From Janthinobacterium sp. PC23-8 (GTDB taxonomy: Bacteria; Pseudomonadota; Gammaproteobacteria; Burkholderiales; Burkholderiaceae_D): a DNA stretch of 64,000 nucleotides. Made by a program: the position numbers and the translations under genes. The stretch is taken from contig NZ_NJGY01000001.1 of the NCBI RefSeq assembly GCF_002250505.1, positions 651,356 through 715,355 of the forward strand, written 5' to 3'. The notes under the pieces are model-generated. The model saw only the letters and a list, made by a program, of their open reading frames with translations, was not told where the DNA came from and did not search any database. Shown one piece after another: positions 43,434 through 51,654 of this stretch (the first letter of the stretch is position 1; each line of letters starts with the position of its first letter).

Positions 43434-43838
43434 ATGAAACTGCACGCCTCCAGCACCCAGCAATACCAGACCGTGACCGGCTATGACGCCACCGGCGTGG
43501 AGATCAACGCCGAACACTTCGGCTACAGCCTGATCGTGATGCCGGAAACGGCGCCGCGTGCCTGGGACGTGACGCGCTTCGACGACCTGACCGAAGCCCA
43601 TTTCGAGCAGATCCTGGCCGACGCGCCAGACGTGGTGATCCTCGGCACGGGCGAGCGCCAGCGCTTCGTGCATCCGAAACTGACGGCATCGCTGACCATG
43701 CGCCGCATCGGCGTCGAATGCATGGACAGCCAGGCCGCCTGCCGCACCTACAATATCCTGATGGGCGAAGGCCGCAAGGTCACTTTGGCCCTGATTTTGC
43801 CCGCCGCTCTGCCAGTCACCACAGGCACCCCGGCATGA
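43434..43838 (+). CDS. Mth938-domain (DUF498) protein
   Basis: 134 aa, full length. Mth938-like fold: VTGYDATGVEINAEHFGYSLIVMPE, the FEQILADAPDVVILGTGERQRFVHP block, and the MDSQAACRTYNILMGEGRKV end. Relatives include mitochondrial NDUFAF3, and in bacteria the role is not established. Its stop overlaps the arnT start by 4 nt, so it is the leading gene of the arnT transcript. No signal peptide. Confidence 0.85.
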   Translation: MKLHASSTQQYQTVTGYDATGVEINAEHFGYSLIVMPETAPRAWDVTRFDDLTEAHFEQILADAPDVVILGTGERQRFVHPKLTASLTMRRIGVECMDSQAACRTYNILMGEGRKVTLALILPAALPVTTGTPA

Positions 43839-45511
43839 GCCTGCCTGTTCGCGAGCTGCACGCATCGAAAGCGGCGATGTGGACCCTGTTCGGGCTGTTC
43901 GTCGTGCTCACCCTTTATGCGCTGGGCATCCGCACCCTGGTGCCGCCCGACGAGGGCCGCTACGCCGAAATGGCGCGTGAAATGTTCGCCAGTGGCGACT
44001 GGATCACCACGCGCCTGAACGACATCAAGTATTTCGAAAAACCGCCGCTGCAAACCTGGATGAATGCGCTCACCTTCGCCGCTTTCGGCCTCGGTGAATG
44101 GCAAGCCCGGCTGTGGACAGGCCTGTGCGGCATCCTCGGCGTGGGCATGACGGCCTGGGCCGGCCACAAGTTGTTCGGCCCGCGCGTCGGCCTGTATGCG
44201 GGCCTGGTGCTGGCGTCGAGCCTGTTCTGGCTGGCCTCGGGCCAGATCAATTCGCTCGACATGGGCTTGTCGGGCATGATGACGCTGACCCTGACCAGCC
44301 TGTTGATCGCCCAGCGCGATGAAGCGAGCGAGCGCGAGCGGCGCAACTGGATGCTGGTGTGCTGGGCCGGCATGGCGCTGGCGGTGCTGGCCAAGGGCCT
44401 GATCGGCCTGGTGCTGCCGGGCGCCGTGCTGATCCTGTACAGCCTGTTTGCCCGCGACTGGCGCATCTGGACCCGCCTGCACCTGGTCAAGGGCATGCTG
44501 GTGTTTTTCGCCATTGCCGCACCATGGTTTGTGCTGGTGGCCCTGCGCAATCCCGAACAGCCGTATTTCTTCTTTGTCCACGAACACTTCCAGCGCTTCC
44601 TGCTGAAAGGCCACAAGCGCGAAGGCGGCTGGTATTACTTCCTGGTGCTGCTGGTTCCCGGCCTGCTGCCGTGGATCGCCTTGTTGCCGCAAAGCCTGGC
44701 CGCCAGCGTCCAGCGCCAGGCCGGCGCCTTCCAGCCGCGCCTGATGATCCTGGTCTGGGCGGTGTTCATTTTCCTGTTCTTCAGCTATTCGACCTCGAAA
44801 CTGCCCGGCTACATCGTGCCCATCTTCCCGGCACTGGCGCTGCTGACGGCGCTGTTCCTCGATGGCGCCTCGCGCCGCCAGCGCATGATCTTTGCCGGCG
44901 TGCTGGCCGTGCTGGGCTTGAGCATCCTGGTCGCCGTGCCCGTGACGCTGGCCGTGATCACGGCGCGCGACGAGGCTCACCTGGTCGCCCTGCGCGGCTA
45001 CCAGCCCTGGTTCATGGCCGCAGGCGGCCTGATCATGGTGGGTGGCTTGCTGGCACTGCTGCACGAACGCCGGTCGCGGCGCGACCTGGCGGTGCTGACC
45101 GTCGCCGTGGCCGGCTTCCTGGCCACCCACAGCATCCTGGCAGGCTCGGAACTGTACGGCCGGAACCGCGCCGGCACCGACCTGCTGCCGCAGATCCAGG
45201 CCGAGCTCAAAGCCGATACGAAACTGTACTCGGTCGGCATCTACGAACAATCGCTGACGTTTTATCTGCGGCGGCCGGTAATCCTGGTGAGCTACACGGA
45301 TGAATTCGCTTTTGGCCTGGAGCAACAGCCCGAATTGTCGATCCCTTTGCTGGAGACCTTCGTCACGCAATGGACCAGGGACGCCGCCGCCGGCGTCCAC
45401 GACGTGGCCATCATCAGCCTGGACCGGTATGAAGACCTGAAACACCGCGGTGTCCCCATGCGTGTTGTCGCCAAAGATACGCGCCGCATTATAATTGCCA
45501 ATTTGCAATAA
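43835..45511 (+). CDS. arnT: ArnT-like 4-amino-4-deoxy-L-arabinose transferase (GT39/GT83 family)
   Basis: 558 aa from the ATG at 43835, overlapping the preceding stop (ATGA). Polytopic inner-membrane glycosyltransferase with about 12-13 helices. The first periplasmic loop carries the catalytic acidic motif PPDEGRYAEMAREM, followed by YFEKPPLQTWMNAL. A soluble periplasmic C-terminal part follows (YSVGIYEQSLTFYLRRPV). Transfers Ara4N from undecaprenyl phosphate to lipid A phosphates, lowering binding of cationic peptides such as polymyxin. It precedes arnB by 233 bp instead of lying mid-operon as in E. coli. Confidence 0.87.
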   Translation: MSLPVRELHASKAAMWTLFGLFVVLTLYALGIRTLVPPDEGRYAEMAREMFASGDWITTRLNDIKYFEKPPLQTWMNALTFAAFGLGEWQARLWTGLCGILGVGMTAWAGHKLFGPRVGLYAGLVLASSLFWLASGQINSLDMGLSGMMTLTLTSLLIAQRDEASERERRNWMLVCWAGMALAVLAKGLIGLVLPGAVLILYSLFARDWRIWTRLHLVKGMLVFFAIAAPWFVLVALRNPEQPYFFFVHEHFQRFLLKGHKREGGWYYFLVLLVPGLLPWIALLPQSLAASVQRQAGAFQPRLMILVWAVFIFLFFSYSTSKLPGYIVPIFPALALLTALFLDGASRRQRMIFAGVLAVLGLSILVAVPVTLAVITARDEAHLVALRGYQPWFMAAGGLIMVGGLLALLHERRSRRDLAVLTVAVAGFLATHSILAGSELYGRNRAGTDLLPQIQAELKADTKLYSVGIYEQSLTFYLRRPVILVSYTDEFAFGLEQQPELSIPLLETFVTQWTRDAAAGVHDVAIISLDRYEDLKHRGVPMRVVAKDTRRIIIANLQ

Positions 45512-45744
45512 AATTGTGGTGCCAACAAGCAACACGGCGGCAAGACCGGCCAGCCATCACGGTTTGCCGCCCTTGCCCCCACTTGCGCAGCACGGACCGC
45601 GGCCCTGCCCCCGCTGAAATAGGTCCGGCTGCACCCTTGAGTAGCTTAAAATGGAAGGGCCTGCGGCCATGTCTGCGCAGGCAGCTCCCGCGAGCACGCC
45701 GCATGGCGACAGACCAGCCCGAATGATGAACAAGTGAGTGCAGC

Positions 45745-46893
45745 ATGACAAACATTACGACCCCGCCCCTGCCATTTTTGCCTTTTTCCAAGCCCACCAT
45801 CGACGAGGCGACCATCGCCGCCGTCGGTGAAGTGCTGCGCTCGGGCTGGATCACCAGTGGCCCGAAAGTGCAGGCGTTCGAGGCGCAATTGTCCGAGTAC
45901 TTCGGCGGGCGCCCCGTGCGCACCTTCAATTCCGGCACCTGCACCATGGAAATCGCGCTGCGCATCGCCGGCATAGGCCCTGGCGATGAAGTCATCACCA
46001 CGCCCGTGTCGTGGGTGGCGACGGCCAACGTCATCATCGAAGTGGGCGCCACGCCGGTGTTTGCCGATATCGACCCGGTCACGCGCAATATCGACCTCGA
46101 CAAGCTGGAAGCGGCGATCACGCCCAGGACGAAAGCCATCATTCCCGTCTATCTGTCGGGCCTGCCCGTCGACATGGACCGCCTGTACGCGATCGCCAGG
46201 CAATACAACTTGCGCGTGGTGGAAGACGCCGCCCAGGCATTCGGTTCCACCTGGAAAGGCCAGCGCATTGGCGCCTTCGGCGACTTCGTCTCGTTCAGTT
46301 TCCAGGCCAACAAGAACATCACCACCGGCGAAGGCGGCGCGCTGGTGCTGAACAATCTGGAAGAAGCGAAAATGGCGGAAAAATATCGCCTGCAGGGCGT
46401 GACCCGCAGCGGCGTCGACGGCATCGATGTCGATGTATTGGGCGGCAAGTACAACATGAGCGACATCATGGCTGCCATCGGCCTCGGCCAGTTCGCCAAT
46501 ATCGAGGCCATCACCGCCCACCGCCGGGCGCTGGCGCGCCATTACTTTGCCCGCTTCGGCAGCGATTTCGAGGGCGCCAGCGGCGCGCAACTGCCGGTGG
46601 CCGACTTTGACAACAGCAACTGGCATTTGTTCCAGATCATCCTGCCAGATCACGGCCCCGACACCCGCGCCACCTTCATGCGCCAGATGGCCGAACTGAA
46701 TGTCGGCACCGGCTTTCATTACGCGCCCATCCACCTGTTCAGTCTGTATCGCGCCCGCGGCTTTACCGAAGGCATGTTCCCGCACGCGGAAAAAATCGGC
46801 CGCCTGACCGTCACCTTGCCGATGTTTTACGCCATGACGCTGGCCGACGTGGAACGCGCCGTTGCCGCCGTTAAATCTATCCTGATCAAGTAA
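45745..46893 (+). CDS. arnB: ArnB-like UDP-4-keto-pentose aminotransferase (DegT/DnrJ/EryC1)
   Basis: 382 aa. Fold-type I PLP enzyme: KPTIDEATIAAVGEVLRSGWITSGP at the start, EDAAQAFGSTWKGQRIGAFGD, and the PLP lysine in SFQANKNITTGEGGAL. The C-terminal GTGFHYAPIHLFSLYR block matches ArnB. Uses glutamate to aminate UDP-4-keto-pentose, giving UDP-Ara4N. First of five consecutive genes with gaps of 11 bp or overlaps. The 233 bp upstream contain no gene and probably a second promoter. Confidence 0.9.
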   Translation: MTNITTPPLPFLPFSKPTIDEATIAAVGEVLRSGWITSGPKVQAFEAQLSEYFGGRPVRTFNSGTCTMEIALRIAGIGPGDEVITTPVSWVATANVIIEVGATPVFADIDPVTRNIDLDKLEAAITPRTKAIIPVYLSGLPVDMDRLYAIARQYNLRVVEDAAQAFGSTWKGQRIGAFGDFVSFSFQANKNITTGEGGALVLNNLEEAKMAEKYRLQGVTRSGVDGIDVDVLGGKYNMSDIMAAIGLGQFANIEAITAHRRALARHYFARFGSDFEGASGAQLPVADFDNSNWHLFQIILPDHGPDTRATFMRQMAELNVGTGFHYAPIHLFSLYRARGFTEGMFPHAEKIGRLTVTLPMFYAMTLADVERAVAAVKSILIK

Positions 46894-46904
46894 GCAACCC
46901 CATC

Positions 46905-47900
46905 ATGAAACCTGAACTGTCGGTCATCATTCCGATCTACAACGAACAGGAAGGCCTGGCCAGCCTGTTCGCCCGCCTGTACCCGGCGCTCGACGCCTTG
47001 CAGACCAGCTACGAAATCATTTTCGTCAACGACGGCAGCCGCGACAACTCCGTTTCCATTTTGGCCGAGCAATTCCGCCAGCGCCCGGAAGTGACGCGCG
47101 TGGTGCTGTTCAATGGCAACTACGGCCAGCACATGGCCATCCTGGCCGGCTTCGAAGCGTCGCGTGGCCAGATCATGGTCACGCTCGACGCCGACCTGCA
47201 AAACCCGCCCGAGGAAATCGGCAACCTGGTGGCCAAGATGCGCGAAGGCTACGATTACGTGGGCTCGATCCGGCGCAAGCGGCAAGATTCGGCCTGGCGC
47301 ACGGTGGCCTCGAAAATAATGAACCGCCTGCGCGAGCGCATCACCAATATCAAGATCACCGACCAGGGCAATATGCTGCGCGCCTATGGCCGCAATGTGA
47401 TCGACCTGGTCAACCAGTGCGCCGAGGTGAATACCTTCGTGCCGGCGCTGGCCTACACCTTTGCCCGCAAGCCGACCGAGGTCACGGTCGAGCACGAAGA
47501 GCGCGCGGCCGGCGAGTCGAAGTATTCGCTGTACAGCCTGATCCGCCTGAACTTCGACCTGGTGACGGGCTTTTCGCTGATCCCGCTGCAGATCTTTTCC
47601 ATGCTGGGCATGCTGCTGTCGGCCAGTTCGGCCGTGCTGGTGACCTATCTGCTGGCGCGCCGCTTCCTGTTCGGCGCCGAGGCGCAAGGCGTGTTCACCC
47701 TGTTCGCCATCGCCTTCTTCCTGATGGGCGTGATCCTGTTCGGCATCGGCCTGGTGGGCGAATACGTGGGCCGCATCTTCCAGCAGGTGCGCGCCCGCCC
47801 GCGTTACGTGGTGCAGACCATTTTGCAGGACGGCATGGCGCAAGCCGAAGCCGAGGCGGCGCCGTATGTGCGACTGGAAAAACGTCAGGTGGCCCGCTGA
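46905..47900 (+). CDS. arnC: ArnC-like undecaprenyl-phosphate 4-deoxy-4-formamido-L-arabinose transferase
   Basis: 331 aa. GT2 glycosyltransferase: LSVIIPIYNEQEGL, VNDGSRDNS, TLDADLQNPPEEI (DxD-type), ITDQGNMLRAYGR; then two C-terminal membrane helices (about 235-260 and 268-295). Transfers Ara4FN from UDP to undecaprenyl phosphate at the inner face of the membrane. Stop and next start overlap as TGATG. Confidence 0.92.
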   Translation: MKPELSVIIPIYNEQEGLASLFARLYPALDALQTSYEIIFVNDGSRDNSVSILAEQFRQRPEVTRVVLFNGNYGQHMAILAGFEASRGQIMVTLDADLQNPPEEIGNLVAKMREGYDYVGSIRRKRQDSAWRTVASKIMNRLRERITNIKITDQGNMLRAYGRNVIDLVNQCAEVNTFVPALAYTFARKPTEVTVEHEERAAGESKYSLYSLIRLNFDLVTGFSLIPLQIFSMLGMLLSASSAVLVTYLLARRFLFGAEAQGVFTLFAIAFFLMGVILFGIGLVGEYVGRIFQQVRARPRYVVQTILQDGMAQAEAEAAPYVRLEKRQVAR

Positions 47901-48832
47901 TGCGCGCCGTCGTGTTTGCCTACCATAATGTGGGCGTGCGCTGCATCAAGGTGCTGCTGGCCGGCGGCGTCGATATCGCGCTGGTCGTCACCCATGAAGA
48001 CAATCCGCAGGAAAACCTGTGGTTCGAGTCGGTGGCGGAACTGTGCCTGATGGAGGGCATCGCGCATATCACGCCGGCTGACGCCACGAACCCCGTTCTG
48101 CTGGCACAGGTGCGCGCCGCCAGGCCCGACACGCTGTTCAGCTTTTACTACCGCCACATGCTGCCGGCCAGCATCCTGGAGGTGGCGCCCGCGTATAATC
48201 TGCACGGCTCGCTGCTGCCGCAGTTCCGCGGCCGCGCGCCCGTCAACTGGGCCGTGCTGCACGGTGCCACCGAAACCGGCGCCACCCTGCACGCAATGAC
48301 GGTAAAACCCGACGCCGGCGCCATCGTCGCGCAGACCGCCGTGCCGATTTTGCCTGACGACACCGCCTTTGAAGTGTTCGGCAAGGTCACCGTGGCCGCT
48401 GAGCAAACCCTGTGGCGCGTGCTGCCGGCCCTGGTCGATGGCAGCGCGCCACAGTTGCCGAACGACCTCACCCAGGGCGGCTATTTTGGCGGACGCAAAC
48501 CGGCCGATGGCCGCATCGACTGGACACAGCCGGCGCAGCAGGTGTATAACCTGCACCGCGCCGTCGCGCCGCCGTATCCGGGCGCTTTTACCGAGCTCAA
48601 CGGTATTAGCTATGTCGTCAGGCAAGCCAGGCTGAGCAAACTCGCGCCGGTCGCCCTGGCGCCTGGCCTGGCCGTGCTCGATGGCGCTATCGTCGGCGTC
48701 TGCGGCGACGGCCGCTTGCTGGCCATTGCGTCCTTGTATGCCAACGATCAACCGATTTCTGCCGCACAATTGCAAGACCGGCTGACCGCCCATGTCAGCA
48801 CCCCCAATACCATCGAAGAGAAATTCATATGA
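47900..48832 (+). CDS. arnA: ArnA formyltransferase domain as a separate protein
   Basis: 310 aa from the ATG at 47900. It corresponds to the N-terminal half of E. coli ArnA (10-formyl-THF:UDP-Ara4N formyltransferase). Catalytic elements are visible: YNLHGSLLPQFRGRAPVNWAVLHG (Asn and His of the N-x-H motif) and the Asp in VKPDAGAIVAQ; a C-terminal OB-like subdomain (GGRKPADGRIDW, VYNLHRAVAPPYPGAF). The frame ends in its own stop and overlaps the dehydrogenase gene by 4 nt, so the two ArnA activities are made as separate chains. Confidence 0.9.
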   Translation: MRAVVFAYHNVGVRCIKVLLAGGVDIALVVTHEDNPQENLWFESVAELCLMEGIAHITPADATNPVLLAQVRAARPDTLFSFYYRHMLPASILEVAPAYNLHGSLLPQFRGRAPVNWAVLHGATETGATLHAMTVKPDAGAIVAQTAVPILPDDTAFEVFGKVTVAAEQTLWRVLPALVDGSAPQLPNDLTQGGYFGGRKPADGRIDWTQPAQQVYNLHRAVAPPYPGAFTELNGISYVVRQARLSKLAPVALAPGLAVLDGAIVGVCGDGRLLAIASLYANDQPISAAQLQDRLTAHVSTPNTIEEKFI

Positions 48833-49881
48833 AAAAAGTCCTTATCCTCGGCGTCAACGGTTTTATCGGCCACCACCTGTCCAAACGCATCCTGGAAACC
48901 ACCGACTGGCATGTGTACGGCATGGACATGAACAGCGACCGCATCAGCGATGTGCTGGACAATCCGGAATACAAGTCGCGCATGCACTTCTTTGAAGGCG
49001 ACATCACCATCAACAAGGAATGGGTCGAATACCACGTCAAGAAATGCGACGTGATCCTGCCGCTGGTGGCAATCGCCACGCCATCGACCTACGTCAAGCA
49101 GCCATTGCGCGTGTTCGAACTGGACTTCGAAGCCAATCTGCCGATCGTGCGCTCGGCCGCCAAGTATGGCAAGCACCTGGTATTTCCGTCGACCTCGGAA
49201 GTGTATGGCATGTGCCATGATGAAGAGTTCGACCCGGAAAACTCGGAACTGATCTGCGGCCCGATCAACAAACCACGCTGGATCTACTCGAACGCCAAGC
49301 AGCTGATGGACCGCGTGATCTGGGGCTACGGCATGGAAGGCCTGAACTTCACGCTGTTCCGTCCGTTCAACTGGATCGGCGCCGGCCTCGATTCCATCCA
49401 CACGCCGAAAGAAGGCTCGTCGCGCGTGGTGACGCAGTTCTTCGGCCATATCGTGCGCGGTGAAAACATTTCGCTGGTCGACGGCGGCGCGCAAAAACGC
49501 GCATTCACCTATATCGACGACGGCATCGATGCGCTGATGCACATTATCGCCAACCGGAACGGCATTGCCAGCGGCAAGATCTATAATATCGGCAATCCGA
49601 GCAATAACTATTCGATCCGCGACCTGGCCGGCATGATGCTGACCCTGGCCGCCGAATATCCGGAGTACGCCGACGGCGCGCAGCACGTCAAGATCGTGGA
49701 AACCACCTCGGGCGCCTACTATGGCGCCGGCTACCAGGACGTGCAGAACCGCGTGCCGAAGATTACCAATACCTGCGAGGAACTGGGCTGGGCGCCGAGC
49801 ACCACCATGAGCGACGCGCTGCGCCATATTTTCGACGCCTACCGCGGCCAGGTCACGCAGGCGCAAGCGCTGATGGATTAA
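48829..49881 (+). CDS. arnA: ArnA dehydrogenase/decarboxylase domain as a separate protein
   Basis: 350 aa, matching the C-terminal half of E. coli ArnA (UDP-glucuronic acid C4 oxidation and C6 decarboxylation). Short-chain dehydrogenase features: ILGVNGFIGHHLSKR, PSTSEVYGMC, the catalytic Y-x3-K in WIYSNAKQLMDR, and RPFNWIGAGLD, SSRVVTQFFGHIVRG. Produces UDP-4-keto-pentose for ArnB. Overlaps the formyltransferase gene (ATGA) and arnD (TAATG). Confidence 0.92.
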   Translation: MKKVLILGVNGFIGHHLSKRILETTDWHVYGMDMNSDRISDVLDNPEYKSRMHFFEGDITINKEWVEYHVKKCDVILPLVAIATPSTYVKQPLRVFELDFEANLPIVRSAAKYGKHLVFPSTSEVYGMCHDEEFDPENSELICGPINKPRWIYSNAKQLMDRVIWGYGMEGLNFTLFRPFNWIGAGLDSIHTPKEGSSRVVTQFFGHIVRGENISLVDGGAQKRAFTYIDDGIDALMHIIANRNGIASGKIYNIGNPSNNYSIRDLAGMMLTLAAEYPEYADGAQHVKIVETTSGAYYGAGYQDVQNRVPKITNTCEELGWAPSTTMSDALRHIFDAYRGQVTQAQALMD

Positions 49882-50840
49882 TGTTGAGCAAACCCTTACT
49901 GACACTGAAGATCGACGTCGACACCTTTCGCGGCACCCGCGAAGGCATGGGCAATCTGGTGCGCATGCTGGCCGCGCACCAGGCCCAGGCGACGTTTTTG
50001 TTTTCGCTGGGCCCCGACCATACGGGCTGGGCGCTGCGCCGGGCGTTGCGGCCCGGTTTTTTCAGCAAAGTCTCGCGCACTTCGGTGGTCGAGCACTATG
50101 GCCTGAAAACGCTGATGTACGGCACCCTGCTGCCCGGTCCGGACATCGGCAGGCAGTGCGCGGAAGAACTGCGCGCGGTGCGCGACGCCGGCTTCGAATG
50201 CGGCATCCACACCTGGGACCACACCTTATGGCAGGACAACGTGGCGCGCCGTGACGCCGGCTGGACCAGCGCCATGATGCGCAAGGCCGCCGCCCGTTTT
50301 GCGCAGGTGTTTGGCGTACCGTCCCGCACCCACGGCGCAGCCGGCTGGCAAATGAATGTCAGCGCCTTTGTCGAGCACGATACGGCCGGCTACGACTACG
50401 CCTCCGATGGCCGCGCCATGCTCGACGAACGGGGCGCCATGGTGCGCGCCAGCGACGGACCGCACCGGTTGCGCAACGGCAATACGGTGCTGCAATGCGT
50501 GCAACTGCCCACCACCTTGCCCACCCTCGACGAATTGCTCGGTTGTGAGATCGATGGAAAAATGCTCACCGTTAGCAATATTGCCGACCATATCCTGTCG
50601 CTGACGGCGGACAATCGCCGCGATCATGTCTATACTTTGCACGCAGAGCTTGAAGGGCAGAAACTCGCCCCCATTTTCGAACAACTGCTGACAGGCTGGA
50701 AAACCCAGGGCTATCAATTTGCCTCGATGGCCGAGTATCACGACAAAGTGCGCCACACCGACTTGCCCGTCTGTCCGATTACCTGGGGCGAATTGCCAGG
50801 CCGTTCGGGACGCCTGATCGTGCAGGGTAAAGCCGCCTGA
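49881..50840 (+). CDS. arnD: ArnD-like deformylase (4-deoxy-4-formamido-L-arabinose-phosphoundecaprenol)
   Basis: 319 aa. NodB-type polysaccharide deacetylase fold: LTLKIDVDTFRGTREGMGNLV with the first metal Asp, QATFLFSLGPDH, ECGIHTWDHTLW (metal His pair), THGAAGWQMN and EGQKLAPIFEQLL. Removes the formyl group from the lipid-linked sugar before transport. Starts at the ATG overlapping the preceding stop. Last gene of the cluster; arnE and arnF, which flip the lipid carrier in enterobacteria, are not found downstream. Confidence 0.9.
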   Translation: MLSKPLLTLKIDVDTFRGTREGMGNLVRMLAAHQAQATFLFSLGPDHTGWALRRALRPGFFSKVSRTSVVEHYGLKTLMYGTLLPGPDIGRQCAEELRAVRDAGFECGIHTWDHTLWQDNVARRDAGWTSAMMRKAAARFAQVFGVPSRTHGAAGWQMNVSAFVEHDTAGYDYASDGRAMLDERGAMVRASDGPHRLRNGNTVLQCVQLPTTLPTLDELLGCEIDGKMLTVSNIADHILSLTADNRRDHVYTLHAELEGQKLAPIFEQLLTGWKTQGYQFASMAEYHDKVRHTDLPVCPITWGELPGRSGRLIVQGKAA

Positions 50841-50914
50841 ATGCTGTATTGTTCCACCTGGATGCGTTGCCAGGTTAAAAACAGCGCTGATGATCACCGT
50901 TCAGGAGAGAACCT

Positions 50915-51385
50915 GTGACTGAGAGACTATCCCTCGTCGCCCTACCCGATTTCACTGCCGCCATGACCAGCGACAAGACCTTTCAATTGCTGGGCCGGCC
51001 AGCCAAGGCCACCGTGCTGTTCTTTTATCCGAAAGACAACACCCCTGGCTGCACCACGGAAAACATCGCCTTCCGTGACGCCTACGGCAAATTTATCGCC
51101 GCCGGCGTGGAAATCTACGGCGTCAGCCGCGATTCCCTGCGCTCGCACGAAAGCTTCAAGGCCAAACTGGAGCTGCCGTTCGAACTGATTTCCGACCCCG
51201 ACGAAGCGATGTGCCTGCTGTTCAACGTCATGAAGATGAAGCAGATGTACGGCAAGACCGTGCGCGGCGTCGAGCGCAGCACGTTTGTGATTGACGCTGA
51301 GGGCCGAATAGTGAAAGAATGGCGAGGCGTGAAGGTCGCAACTCACGTCGAAGAAGTGCTGGAATTGGTGGCGCGTCTGAACTGA
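50915..51385 (+). CDS. bcp: Bcp/PrxQ-type thiol peroxidase (peroxiredoxin)
   Basis: 156 aa, GTG start with AGGAGAG upstream. Thioredoxin fold with the peroxidatic cysteine Cys46 in YPKDNTPGCTTEN. The resolving Cys that E. coli Bcp has five residues later is absent (the sequence reads TTENIAFRD), so it would be a 1-Cys or atypical enzyme; another Cys is in DEAMCLLFNVMK. Reduces peroxides in the cytoplasm. Stands alone between arnD and phoH. Confidence 0.92.
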   Translation: MTERLSLVALPDFTAAMTSDKTFQLLGRPAKATVLFFYPKDNTPGCTTENIAFRDAYGKFIAAGVEIYGVSRDSLRSHESFKAKLELPFELISDPDEAMCLLFNVMKMKQMYGKTVRGVERSTFVIDAEGRIVKEWRGVKVATHVEEVLELVARLN

Positions 51386-51654
51386 TGCGCGTGTCGGGTT
51401 TCCAGCAAGCGTCGTTCAACCTATCGTTCAGTTCACAGCAGCCATCGCCATTTTGAGTCAACGAAGCGCCTCACTCCACTCCGCCAGCCGGGCCGCGCGC
51501 CCGCTGATGGACATCCTTACCGGCCCTGTGGCCGGCCAGCCGGCAGTCATATCGTCCTGTTCCATTGTTATTCCCGCATCCACCCCATGCCGCGCCGCTG
51601 AAAACCGGCTGCCCGTGGGCGATTCATTCCAGAAATTTTTTGATTGAGATCCTG

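Noticed and set aside
45636..45655. CTTGAG...CTTAAA before arnB as a PmrA box
   Set aside because: The half-sites are only 9 bp apart, not the 11 bp required.
50858..50877. Hairpin ACCTGG/CCAGGT after arnD as a terminator
   Set aside because: The stem is only 6 bp and no T-run follows on either strand.
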